Source: Axinella damicornis (Eukaryota; Porifera; Demospongiae; Axinellida; Axinellidae). Taken from it: a DNA stretch of 64,000 nt. Below the pieces are notes generated by a model, which worked only from the letters and a program-made list of their open reading frames with translations, was not told the origin of the DNA and ran no database searches. A program made the position numbers and the translations under genes. Below are positions 13,651 through 24,800 of the stretch, in pieces (the stretch's first letter is position 1; every line of letters starts with the position of its first letter). The stretch covers positions 14,987,495-15,051,494 of the forward strand of contig OZ007505.1 in the NCBI GenBank assembly GCA_963931865.1, in the 5' to 3' direction.

Positions 13651-13655
13651 GCAGA

Positions 13656-13995
13656 GGTCGTCGCGTAGAGCTTTACGTAAAAAAGCAAAAAATCCCACGT
13701 GTAGTACGTGGGACGATTTTACGTGCCCAATCCCACGGGTAGTACGTTGGACGATTTTACGTCAACAACTCCACGTACAGTACGCGGGACGATTTTACGT
13801 ACGCCCAAATGACGTAAAATCCCCCAGTGTAAGTTGGGATAGTATATCTTACGTGGCAGGATTTTACGTCGATTGAAGTGACGTAAAATCTTCCCTAGTA
13901 AGATGCATGGATCGACGGACGCAAGATACGGAATATGCATGAGTGATATTAAGTGGGAGGAGCTGGGTAAAACTGCAATTGGAGGGCGGGGCTAG
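13656..13995 (+). repeat. Left terminal inverted repeat of the 2.16-kb element
   Basis: This arm is the reverse complement of 15475-15812 with a few mismatches and small indels. It runs from GGTCGT through a block of TTTTACGT-rich modules to GGGCGGGGCTAG. It carries three short hairpins of the form TCCCACGT-loop-ACGTGGGA (13693-13713, 13731-13751, 13770-13789). It also carries two longer palindromes whose arms are GATTTTACGT and ACGTAAAATC (13791-13821 and 13860-13890). The TGACGTAA strings resemble CRE/ATF sites, but nothing shows they are used that way. Confidence 0.9.
13693..13789 (+). repeat. Three-copy subterminal hairpin module, about 38 bp
   Basis: Three modules follow one another. 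Each has a 20-21-nt imperfect hairpin (arms TCCCACGT and ACGTGGGA, loop 4-5 nt), then CGATTTTACGT and a 6-7-nt spacer. The second and third hairpins carry compensating or partial mismatches. Repeated short palindromes just inside the ends of a DNA transposon are commonly transposase-binding sites. That role is inference here. Confidence 0.8.
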
Positions 13996-14984
13996 ACGTG
14001 ATGGGCTGGGCGCGGAGGATAGGTGAACCATGAATCTCATCATCATCGGAGTAAGTAGATTCACGGCCATACACGTAGCTATATGTGGCCCATTAATTTT
14101 GTGCAGTAAATTAAGAGGACGTTGGTCCTGCAGGAAGTAGCTACATACTGTATACGTAATGGGCATGCATGTGCATTCAGCACTGGCCTTGGCCGATACC
14201 TAACTTGATTGCCCTACTTCCTGCCGGACCAATAACCACTTTGTACATGTGAATTTCATGATGTACTCCTGCATAACTGATATTCCGTGTTCCATCACAG
14301 AAATGAATAGATAAGGTTATAAAATGTTTATGAATGTTGCCATGGCATACCGCATTACAAAAGATGTCAGGTGAAGTGATAGTCTGCCTTGAACAGACAG
14401 TATGAGTTTTCACCTGAAAAATAGATAAATGGCTTGTATATCAATGGGTAGGAACTCACCATTGTGTAGAGTTGCTGCTGTTGTATAGTGCATAAGTATA
14501 AGTGTTCTAGGAAACAATGCAATAGTCTTTATCATCTGCCTTGAAGTATGGTCACTTGGGAAAAAGGCCGCATATATGATCATTTGTTGGATTGTACTGG
14601 GTCACCATGCCTGCCCACCAAGTATTTGCGGTACCATTCTTGTTTTCAAACTCCATTTCGATATTTTTCCCCATATCTGGGGTGATGCACTGCTGTTTAC
14701 TTGTGTGTGAACACAAGTAAACACTTGGGTGGTGGTTGGTTGTATATCGTCCATTTTCCTTTTCCTACATTTGAGAGCGCTTTACCCTTACTAGTGTTTG
14801 TTAGATCTTTAAGCACTGACTTACTGGTGCCTTGAAAGCTGCATTTCTTATCAGGTGGTCCGTATTGGGCATCCGGATCCTGGTGTGATCTCTTCTGGTG
14901 TGAACAAATTATTATTATAACGTCTAGTCATACGGTGGAGATTCTATAGACAGTGTAGAACATGTTCTAGCCAATGCTGTTTTA
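13996..14984. other. Interior of the 2.16-kb element, no gene seen
   Basis: This is unique-looking sequence without tandem structure. The longest reading frames are 100 codons or fewer on the minus strand (within 13864-14166 and 14177-14413). They show no domain I recognise and no transposase motif. Apart from the hairpin at 14695-14722 I see nothing here. Confidence 0.6.
14695..14722. other. Perfect 12-bp stem hairpin inside the element
   Basis: GTTTACTTGTGT, a 4-nt loop GTGA, and ACACAAGTAAAC form an uninterrupted stem in the element's interior. No run of T follows, and no function is evident. Confidence 0.75.
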
Positions 14985-15210
14985 GTTAACAAAAACTTAA
15001 ACTATGATGCATTTTAGTATGGCATATTTCACTATAGTAATTAAACTAAAACTAAAATGAGGACTGTCTCAGCCTGTTAATTAAAACTACAACTAAAATA
15101 ATATTTAAATCACCCCCAAAAGTGGTTATTAAAACTAAAAGAGCCTTTACTAACCCTTTTGAGATATTTAGTAATTAAAACTAAAACTAAACTAAACAAT
15201 ACGACTTCTA
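14985..15210. repeat. A/T-rich degenerate AACTAAA-type repeat
   Basis: This stretch is dominated by irregular copies of AACTAAAACTAAA separated by short unique bits, next to the GC-richer tandem repeat that follows. It resembles decayed simple sequence. No gene is visible. Confidence 0.65.
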
Positions 15211-15239
15211 CCCAATTATGACCAAAAACTACCCGCCTC

Positions 15240-15500
15240 CAACTGTGCAGCCCCTCTCACAAGCCTAGCCCCACCCCCTAGCTGTACAGCCCACCCGTAC
15301 CCCTACCTGTGCAGCTAGCCTAGCCCCGCCCTCAGCCTAGCCCCACCCCCAGTTGTACAACTCGCCTCCAATTGCAGTGTCATCCAGCTCCTCCCACTCC
15401 CTACTTATGCAGCTAGCCTAGCCCCGCCCACCAATTGCAGCCAGCTCCTCTCACCCTCTAGTTGTACAGCTAGCCTAGCCCCGCCCTCCAATTGCAGTTG
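15240..15500 (+). repeat. Degenerate tandem repeat of about 45-60 bp (CTAGCCCCGCCC motif)
   Basis: The string TAGCCTAGCCCCGCCC or TAGCCCCACCCCC recurs four to five times. It is separated by variants of CAATTGCAG, CCAGCTCCTC and GTTGTACAGC. The last copy runs into the right terminal inverted repeat, and its complement forms the inner end of the left one. So the inverted repeat was probably built partly from this tandem unit (inference). Confidence 0.7.
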
Positions 15501-15812
15501 TTACCCAGCTCCTCCCACTTATATCACTCATGCATATTCCGTATCTTGCGTCCGTCGATCCATGCATCTTACGAGGGAAGATTTTACGTCACTTCAATCG
15601 ACGTAAAATCCTGCCACATAAGATAATACTATCCCAACTTACACTGGGGGATTTTACGTCATTTGGGCTTACGTAAAATCGTCCCACGTACTGTACGTGG
15701 AGTTGTTGACGTAAAATCGTCCCACGTACTACCCGTGGGATTGGGTACGTAAAATCGTCCCACGTACTACACGTGGGATTTTTTACTATTTTACGTAAAG
15801 ATATGCACGACC
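15475..15812 (-). repeat. Right terminal inverted repeat of the 2.16-kb element
   Basis: This arm mirrors 13656-13995. Its outer part carries the matching three hairpins at 15682-15701, 15720-15740 and 15758-15778, each followed or preceded by ACGTAAAATCG. The outermost bases (ACGACC) pair with GGTCGT at the left end. A short stretch of 6-9 bp just inside that end differs between the arms (CGCGTAGAG on the left against GCATAT on the right). Confidence 0.9.
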
Positions 15813-16864
15813 GCAGAGGTAGAGCCCGGTAGAGCAGAGGTAGAGCCAGGTAGAGCCAGGTAGAGCAGAGGTAGAGCCAGGTAGAGCCATGTAGAGCAGA
15901 GGTAGAGCCAGGTAGAGCCAGGTAGAGCAGAGGTTGAGCAGAGGTAGAGCCAGGTAGAGCCAGGTAGAGCAGAGGTAGAGCCAGGTAGAGCCAGGTAGAG
16001 CAGAGGTAGAGCCAGGTAGAGTAGAAGTAGAGCCAGGTAGAGCAGAGGTAGAGCCAGGTAGAGCCAGGTAGAGCAGAAGTAGAGCCAGGAAGAGCCAGGT
16101 TGAGCAGAGGTAGAGCCAGGTAGAGCCAGGTAGAGCAGAGGTAGAGCCAGGTAGAGCCAGGAAGAGCCCGGTAGAGCAAAGGTAGAGCCAGGTAGAGCCA
16201 GGTAGAGCAGAGGTAGAGCCCGGTAGAGCAGTGGTAGAGCCAGGTAGAGCCAGGTAGAGCAGAGGTTTAGCCAGGTAGAGCCAGGTAGAGCAGAGGTAGA
16301 GCCAGGTAGAGCCAGGTAGAGCAGAGGTAGAGCCCGGTAGAGCCAGGTAGAGCCAGGTAGAGCCAGGTAGAGCAGAGGTAGAGCCAGGTAGAGCCAGGCA
16401 GGGCAGAGGTAGAGCCAGGTAGAGCAGAGGTAGAGTCAGAGGTAGAGTCAGTGGTAGAGACAGGTAGAGCAGAGGTAGAGCAGAGGTAGAGTCAGAGGTA
16501 GAGTCAGGGGTAGAGCTAGGTAGAGCAGAGTTAGAGCCAGGTACAGCCAGGTAGAGCCCGGTAGAGCAGAGGTAGAGCCAGGTAGAGCAGAGGTAGAGCC
16601 CGGTAGAGTAGTGGTAGAGCCAGGTAGAGCCAGGTAGAGCAGAGGTAGAGCCAGGTAGAGCCAGGTAGAGCAGAGGTAGAGCCAGGTAGAGCCAGGTAGA
16701 GCAGAGGTAGAGCCCGGTAGAGCCAGGTAGAGCCAGGTAGAGCAGAGGTAGAGCCAGGTACAGCCACGTAGAGAAAAGGTAGAGCCAGGTAGAGCAGAGG
16801 TAGAGCAGAGGTAGAGCCAGGTAGAGAAGAGGTAGAGCCAGGTAGAGCCAGGTAGAGCAGAGGT

Positions 16865-18040
16865 AGAGTCAGAGGTAGAGTCGGGGGTAGAGCCAGGTAG
16901 AGCACAGGTAGAGCAGAGGTAGAGTCAGAGGTAGAGTCAGGGGTAGAGCCAGGTAGAGCAGAGGTAGAGCCAGGTAGAGCCAAGTAGAGCCAGGTAGAGC
17001 CTGGTAGAGCAGAGGTAGAGCCAGGTAGAGTCTGGTAGAGCAGAGGTAGAGCCAGGTAGAGCCAGGTAGAGCAGAGGTAGAGCAGAGGTAGAGCCAGGTA
17101 GAGCAGAGGTATAGCCAGGTAGAGCCAGGTAGAGCAGAGGTAGAGCCCGGTAGAGCCAGGTAGAGCCATGTAGAGCAGAGGTAGATCCCGGTAGAGCAGA
17201 GGTAGAGCCAGGTAGAGCAGAGGTAGAGAAGAGGTAGAGCCAGCTAGAGAAGAGGTAGAGCCAGGTAGAGCCAGGTAGAGCAGAGGTAGAGTCAGAGGTA
17301 TAGTCGGGGGTAGAGCCAGGTAAAGCAGAGGTAGAGCAGAGGTAGAGTCAGAGGTAGAGTCAGGGGTAGAGCCAGGTCGAGCAGAAATAGAGCCAGGTAG
17401 AGCCAGGTAGAGCCAGGTAGAGCCAGGTAGAGCAGAGGTAGAGCCAGGTAGAGCCAGGTAGAGGAAAGGTAGAGCCAGGTAGAGCCAGGTAGAGCAGAGG
17501 TAGAGCCAGGTAGAGTAGAAGTAGAGCAGAGGTAGAGCCAGGTAGAGCAGAGGTAGAGCCAGGTAGAGCCAGGTAGAGCAGAGGTAGAGCACGGTAGAGC
17601 CAGGTAGAGCCATGTAGAGCAGAGGTAGATCCCGGTAGAGCAGAGGTAGAGCCAGGTAGAGCAGAGGTAGAGAAGAGGTAGAGCCAGCTAGAGAAGAGGT
17701 AGAGCCAGGTAGAGCCAGGTAGAGCAGAGGTAGAGTCAGAGGTATAGTCGGGGGTAGAGCCAGGTAAAGCAGAGGTAGAGCAGAGGTAGAGTCAGAGGTA
17801 GAGTCAGGAGTAGAGCCAGGTCGAGCAGAAATAGAGCCAGGTAGAGCCAGGTAGAGCCAGGTAGAGCCAGGTAGAGCAGAGGTAGAGCCAGGTAGAGCCA
17901 GGTAGAGGAAAGGTAGAGCCAGGTAGAGCCAGGTAGAGCAGAGGTAAAGCCAGGTAGAGTAGAAGTAGAGCAGAGGTAGAGCCAGGTAGAGCAGAGGTAG
18001 AGCCAGGTAGAGCCAGGTAGAGCAGAGGTAGAGCACGGTA
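16865..18040 (+). repeat. Local 0.42-0.44-kb tandem duplication
   Basis: A block beginning with a GTCAGAGGTATAGTCGGGGG-like string recurs at 16868, 17291 and 17735. The last two copies share private variants (GCCAGCTAGAGAAGAGG, GCAGAAATAGAGCC, GGAAAGG) and are nearly identical, so that step is recent relative to the rest of the array. Confidence 0.8.
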
Positions 18041-18825
18041 GAGCCAGGTAGAGCAGAGGTAGAGCCCGGTAGAGCCAGGTAGAGCAGAGGTAGAGCCAGG
18101 TAGAGTAGAAGTAGAGCCAGGTAGAGCAGAGGTAGAGCCAGGTAGAGCCAGGTAGAGCAGAGGTAGAGCCAGGTAGAGCCAGGTAGAGCAGAGGTAGAGC
18201 CAGGTAGAGCCAGGTAGAGCAGAGGTAGAGCCAGGTAGAGCCATGTAGAGCAGAGGTAGAGCCAGGTAGAGCCAGGTAGAGCAGAGGTTGAGCAGAGGTA
18301 GAGCCAGGTAGAGCCAGGTAGAGCAGAGGTAGAGCCAGGTAGAGCCAGGTAGAGCAGAGGTAGAGCCCAGTAGAGTCAGGTAGAGCCAGGTAGAGCAGAG
18401 GTAGAGCCAGGTAGAGCCAGGTAGAGCAGAGGTAGAGCCAGGTAGAGCAGAGGTAGAGCCAGGTAGAGCAGAGGTATAGCCAGGTGGAGCAGAGGTAGAG
18501 CCAGTTAGAGCAGAGGTAGAGCCAGGTAGAGCAGAGGTAGAGCCAGGTAGAGCCAGGTTGAGCAGAGGTGGAGCCAGGTAGAGCCAGGTAGAGCAGAGGT
18601 AGAGCCAGGTAGAGCCAGGTAGTGCAGAGCTAGAGCCCAGTAGAGCCAGGTAGAGCCAGGTAGAGCCAGGTAGAGCCAGGTAGAGCAGAGGTAGAGCCAG
18701 GTAGTGGCAGGTAGAGCAGAGGTAGAGCCAGGTAGAGCAGAGGTAGAGCCAGGTAGAGGCAGGTAGAGCAGAGGTAGAGCCAGGTAGACCAGAGGTAGAG
18801 CCAGGTAGAGCCAGGTAGAGTAGAA

Positions 18826-21800
18826 GTTAAGCCAGGTAGAGCAGAGGTAGAGCCAGGTAAAGCAGAGGTAGAGCCAGGTAGAGCCAGGTAGAGCAGAGGT
18901 AGAGCAGAGGTAGAGCCAGGTAGAGCAGAGGTATAGCCAGGTAGAGCCAGGTAGAGTAGAAGTAGAGCCAGGTAGAGACCGGTAGAGAAGAGGTAGAGTC
19001 AGGTAGAGCCAGGTAGAGTAGAAGTAGAGCCAGGTAGAGCAGAGGTAGAGCCAGGTAGAGCCAGGTAGAGGCAGGTAGAGCAGAGGTAGAGGCAGGTAGA
19101 GCAGAGGTAGAGCCAGGTAGAGCAGAGGTATAGCCAGGTAGAGTAGAAGTAGAGCCAGGTAGAGCAGAGGTAGAGCCAGGTAGAGCAGAGGTAGAGCAGA
19201 GGTAGAGCCAGGTAGAGCAGAGGTAGAGCCAGGTAGAGCCAGGTAGAGTAGAAGTAGAGCCAGGTAGAGACCGGTAGAGAAGAGGTAGAGTCAGGTAGAG
19301 CCAGGTAGAGTAGAAGTAGAGCCAGGTAGAGCAGAGGTAGAGCCAGGTAGAGCCAGGTAGAGGCAGGTAGAGCAGAGGTAGAGGCAGGTAGAGCAGAGGT
19401 AGAGCCAGGTAGAGCAGAGGTATAGCCAGGTAGAGTAGAAGTAGAGCCAGGTAGAGCAGAGGTAGAGCCAGGTAGAGCAGAGGTAAAGCACAGGTAGAGC
19501 CAGGTAGAGCCAGATAGAGCAGAGGTAGAGCCAGGTAGAGCAGAGGTAGAGCCAGGTAGAGCCAGGTAAAGCAGAGGTAGAGCAGAGGTAGAGCCAGGTA
19601 GAGCAGAGGTAGAGCCAGGTAGAGCAGAGGTAGAGCAGAGGTAGAGCCAGGTAGAGCCAGGTAGAGCAGAGGTAGAGCCAGGTAGAGGCAGGTAGAGCAG
19701 AGGTAGAGCCAGGTAGAGCAGAGGTAGAGCCAGGTAGAGGCAGGTAGAGCAGAGGTAGAGCCAGTTAGAGCCAGGTAGAGCTAGGTAGAGCAGAGGAAGA
19801 GACAGGTAGAGCAGAGGTAGAGCCAGGTAGAGCCAGGTAGAGCGGAGGTAGAGCAGAGGTAGAGCCCGGTAGAGCAGAGGTAGAGCCAGGTAGAGCCAGG
19901 TAGAGCAGAGGTAGAGCCCGGTAGAGTAGTGGTAGAGCCAGGTAGAGCCAGGTAGAGCAGAGGTAGAGCCAGGTAGAGCCAGGTAGAGCCCGGTAGAGCA
20001 GAGGTAGAGCCAGGTAGAGCCAGGTAGAGCAGAGGTAGAGCCCGGTAGAGCAGAGGTAGAGCACGGTAGAGCCAGGTAGAGCAGAGGTATAGCCCGGTAG
20101 AGCCAGGTTGAGCAGAGGTAGAGCCAGGTAGAGTAAAAGTAGAGCCAGGTAGAGCCAGGTAGAGCAGAGGTAGAGCCAGGTAGAGCCAGGTAGAGCCCGG
20201 TAGAGCAGAGGTAGAGCCAGGTAGAGCCAGGTAGAGCAGAGGTAGAGCCCGGTAGAGCAGTGGTAGAGCCAGGTAGAGCCAGGTAGAGCAGAGATAGAGC
20301 CAGGTAGAGCCAAGTATAGCAGATGTAGAGCCAGGTAGAGCCATGTAGAGCAGAGGTAGAGCCCGGTAGAGCCAGGTAGAGCCAGGTAGAGCCACGTAGA
20401 GCAGAGGTAGAGCCAGGAAGAGCCAGGTAGGGCAGAGGTAGAGCCAGGTAGAGCAGAGGTAGAGACAGGTAGAGAAGAGGTAGAGCCAGGTAGAGCAGAG
20501 GTAGAGTCAGAGGTAGAGTCAGGGGTAGAGACAGGTAAAGCAGAGGTAGAGCAGAGGTAGAGTCAGAGGTAGAGTCAGGGGTAGAGCCAGGTAGAGCAGA
20601 GGTAGAGCCAGGTAGAGCCAGGTAGAGCCAGGTAGAGCCCGGTAGAGCAGAGGTAGAGCCAGGTAGAGCCAGGTAGAGCAGAGGTAGAGCCAGGTACAGC
20701 AGAGGTAGAGCCAAGTAGAGCAGAGGAAGAGCCAGGTAGAGCAGAGGTAGAGCCCGGTAGAGCAGAGGTAGAGCCAGGTAGAGCAGATGTAGAGCAGCGG
20801 TAGAGCACCAGGTAGAGCCAGGCATAGCAGAAGTAGAACAGGTAGAGCCAGGTAAAGCAGAGGTAGAGCCAGGTAGAGGCAGGTAGAGCAGAGGTAGAGC
20901 CAGGTAAAGCAGAGGTAGAGCCAGGTAGAGGCAGGTAGAGCAAAGGTAGAGCCAGGTAGAGCCAGGTGGAGCAGAGGTAAAGCCAGGTAGAGCAGAGGTA
21001 GAGCTAGGTAGAGGCAGGTAGAGCAGAGGTAGAGCCAGGTGGAGGCAGGTAGAGCTGAGGTAGAGCCAAGTAGAGGCAGGTAGAGCAGAGGTAGAGCCAG
21101 GTAGAGCAGAGGTAGAGCCAGGTAGAGCAGAGGTAGAGCCAGGTAGAGCCAGGTAGAGCAGAGGTAGAGCCAGGTAGAGCCAGGTAGAGCAGATGTAGAG
21201 CCAGATAGAGCAGAGGTAGAGCCCGGTAGAGCCAGGTAGAGCCAGGTAGAGCCAGGTAGAGCAGAGGTAGAGCAAGGTAGAGCCAGGTAGAGCAGAGGTA
21301 GAGCCAGGTAGAGCAGAGGTAGAGCCCGGTAGAGCAGAGGTAAAGCCAGGTAGAGCAGAGGCAGAGCCAGGTAGAGCCAGGTAGAGCAGAGGTAGAGCCA
21401 GGTAGAGCCAGGTAGAGCCAGGTAGAGCCAGGTAGAGCAGAGGTAGAGCCAGGTAGAGCCAGGTAGAGCAGAGGTAGAGGCAGGTAGAGCAGAGGTAGAG
21501 CCAGGTAGACCAGAGGTAGAGCCAGGTAGAGCCAGGTAGAGTAGAACTTAAGCCAGGTAGAGCAGAGGTAGAGCCAGGTAAAGCAGAGGTAGAGCCAGGT
21601 AGAGCCAGGTAGAGCAGAGGTAGAGCAGAGGTAGAGCCAGGTAGAGCAGAGGTAGAGCCAGGTAGAGCCAGGTAGAGTAGAAGTAGAGCCAGGTAGAGAC
21701 CCGTAGAGAAGAGGTAGAGTCAGGTAGAGCCAGGTAGAGTAAAAGTAGAGCCAGGTAGAGCAGAGGTAGAGCCAGGTAGAGCCAGGTAGAGGCAGGTAGA

Positions 21801-24800
21801 GCAGAGGTAGAGGCAGGTAGAGCAGAGGTAGAGCCAGGTAGAGCAGAGGTATAGCCAGGTAGAGTAGAAGTAGAGCCAGGTAGAGCAGAGGTAGAGCCAG
21901 GTAGAGCAGAGGTAGAGCAGAGGTAGAGCCAGGTAGAGCAGAGGTAGAGCCAGGTAGAGCCAGGTAGAGTAGAAGTAGAGCCAGGTAGAGACCGGTAGAG
22001 AAGTGGTAGAGTCAGGTAGAGCCAGGTAGAGTAGAAGTAGAGCCAGGTAGAGCAGAGGTAGAGCCAGGTAGAGCCAGGTAGAGGCAGGTAGAGCAGAGGT
22101 AGAGGCAGGTAGAGCAGAGGTAGAGCCAGGTAGAGCAGAGGTATAGCCAGGTAGAGTAGAAGTAGAGCCAGGTAGAGCAGAGGTAGAGCCAGGTAAAGCA
22201 GAGGTAAAGCACAGGTAGAGCCAGGTAGAGCCAGATAGAGCAGAGGTAGAGCCAGGTAGAGCAGAGGTAGAGCCAGGTAGAGCCAGGTAGAGCAGAGGTA
22301 GAGCAGAGGTAGAGCCAGGTAGAGCAGAGGTAGAGCCAGGTAGAGCAGAGGTAGAGCAGAGGTAGAGCCAGGTAGAGCCAGGTAGAGCAGAGGTAGAGCC
22401 AGGTAGAGGCAGGTAAAGCAGAGGTAGAGCCAGGTAGAGCAGAGGTAGAGCCAGGTAGAGGCAGGTAGAGCAGAGGTAGAGCCAGTTAAAGCCAGGTAGA
22501 GCTAGGTAGAGCAGAGGAAGAGACAGGTAGAGCAGAGGTAGAGCCAGGTAGAGCCAGGTAGAGCGGAGGTAGAGCAGAGGTAGAGCCAGGTAGAGCAGAG
22601 GTAGAGCCAGGTAGAGCCAGGTAGAGCAGAGGTAGAGCCCGGTAGAGTAGTGGTAGAGCCAGGTAGAGCCCGGTAGAGCAGAGGTAGAGCCAGGTAGAGC
22701 CAGGTAGAGCAGAGGTAGAGCCAGGTAGAGCCAGGTAGAGCAGATGTAGAGCCAGATAGAGCAGAGGTAGAGCCCGGTAGAGCCAGGTAGAGTCAGGTAG
22801 AGCCAGGTAGAGCAGAGGTAGAGCAAGGTAGAGCCAGGTAGAGCAGAGGTAGAGCCAGGTAGAGCAGAGGTAGAGCCCGGTAGAGCAGAGGTAAAGCCAG
22901 GTAGAGCAGAGGCAGAGCCAGGTAGAGCCAGGTAGAGCAGAGGTAGAGCCAGGTAGAGCCAGGTAGAGCCAGGTAGAGCCAGGTAGAGCAGAGGTAGAGC
23001 CAGGTAGAGCCAGGTAGAGCAGAGGTAGAGGCAGGTAGAGCAGAGGTAGAGCCAGGTAGACCAGAGGTAGAGCCAGGTAGAGCCAGGTAGAGTAGAAGTT
23101 AAGCCAGGTAGAGCAGAGGTAGAGCCAGGTAAAGCAGAGGTAGAGCCAGGTAGAGCCAGGTAGAGCAGAGGTACAGCAGAGGTAGAGCCAGGTAGAGCAG
23201 AGGTAGAGCCAGGTAGAGCCAGGTAGAGTAGAAGTAGAGCCAGGTAGAGACCCGTAGAGAAGAGGTAGAGTCAGGTAGAGCCAGGTAGAGTAGAAGTAGA
23301 GCCAGGTAGAGCAGAGGTAGAGCCAGGTAGAGCCAGGTAGAGGCAGGTAGAGCAGAGGTAGAGGCAGGTAGAGCAGAGGTAGAGCCAGGTAGAGCAGAGG
23401 TATAGCCAGGTAGAGTAGAAGTAGAGCCAGGTAGAGCAGAGGTAGAGCCAGGTAGAGCAGAGGTAGAGCAGAGGTAGAGCCAGGTAGAGCAGAGGTAGAG
23501 CCAGGTAGAGCCAGGTAGAGTAGAAGTAGAGCCAGGTAGAGACCGGTAGAGAAGAGGTAGAGTCAGGTAGAGCCAGGTAGAGTAGAAGTAGAGCCAGGTA
23601 GAGCAGAGGTAGAGCCAGGTAGAGCCAGGTAGAGGCAGGTAGAGCAGAGGTAGAGGCAGGTAGAGCAGAGGTAGAGCCAGGTAGAGCAGAGGTATAGCCA
23701 GGTAGAGTAGAAGTAGAGCCAGGTAGAGCAGAGGTAGAGCCAGGTAGAGCAGAGGTAAAGCACAGGTAGAGCCAGGTAGAGCCAGATAGAGCAGAGGTAG
23801 AGCCAGGTAGAGCAGAGGTAGAGCCAGGTAGAGCCAGGTAGAGCAGAGGTAGAGCAGAGGTAGAGCCAGGTAGAGCAAAGGTAGAGCCAGGTAGAGCAGA
23901 GGTAGAGCAGAGGTAGAGCCAGGTAGAGCCAGGTAGAGCAGAGGTAGAGCCAGGTAGAGGCAGGTAGAGCAGAGGTAGAGCCAGGTAGAGCAGAGGTAGA
24001 GCCAGGTAGAGGCAGGTAGAGCAGAGGTAGAGCCAGTTAGAGCCAGGTAGAGCTAGGTAGAGCAGAGGAAGAGACAGGTAGAGCAGAGGTAGAGCCAGGT
24101 AGAGCAGAGGTAGAGCTAGGTAGAGCCAGGTAGAGCAGAGGTAGAGCCCGGTAGAGTAGTGGTAGAGCCAGGTAGAGCCAGGTAGAGCAGAGGTAGAGCC
24201 AGGTAGAGCCAGGTAGAGCCCGGTAGAGCAGAGGTAGAGCCAGGTAGAGCCAGGTAGAGCAGAGGTAGAGCCCGGTAGAGCAGAGGTAGAGCACGGTAGA
24301 GCCAGGTAGAGCAGAGGTATAGCCCGGTAGAGCCAGGTTGAGCAGAGGTAGAGCCAGGTAGAGTAAAAGTAGAGCCAGGTAGAGCCAGGTAGAGCAGAGG
24401 TAGAGCCAGGTAGAGCCAGGTAGAGCCCGGTAGAGCAGAGGTAGAGCCAGGTAGAGCCAGGTAGAGCAGAGGTAGAGCCCGGTAGAGCAGTGGTAGAGCC
24501 AGGTAGAGCCAGGTAGAGCAGAGGTAGAGCCAGGTAGAGCCAAGTATAGCAGAGGTAGAGTCAGGTAGAGCCATGTAGAGCAGAGGTAGAGCCCGGTAGA
24601 GCCAGGTAGAGCCAGGTAGAGCCACGTAGAGCAGAGGTAGAGCCAGGAAGAGCCAGGTAGGGCAGAGGTAGAGCCAGGTAGAGCAGAGGTAGAGCCAGGT
24701 AGAGAAGAGGTAGAGCCAGGTAGAGCAGAGGTAGAGTCAGAGGTAGAGTCAGGGGTAGAGACAGGTAAAGCAGAGGTAGAGCAGAGGTAGAGTCAGAGGT

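Larger units (their letters stand above)
13656..15812. mobile_element. Non-autonomous inverted-repeat DNA transposon inserted in the array
   Basis: A 2.16-kb non-array island starts GGTCGT and ends ACGACC, with terminal inverted repeats of about 340 bp. It is flanked on both sides by GCAGAGGT (13651-13658 and 15813-15820). Deleting the element plus one of these copies rebuilds a normal array string (GCCATG, then GTAGAGCAGAGG, then TAGAGCCCGG) found intact elsewhere, for example near 7547 and 9172. That supports insertion with a target duplication of at most 8 bp. The true length is ambiguous because the array itself supplies GCAGAGGT. The interior holds only reading frames of 100 residues or fewer and no recognisable transposase, so it would need an enzyme supplied in trans. 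An 8-bp duplication would fit hAT, P or Mutator-like families; the family is not identified. Confidence 0.88.

Noticed and set aside
13864..14413. Small minus-strand frames inside the inverted-repeat element as a transposase
   Set aside because: They are 100 codons or fewer, partly within the terminal repeat, and show no catalytic or DNA-binding motif.
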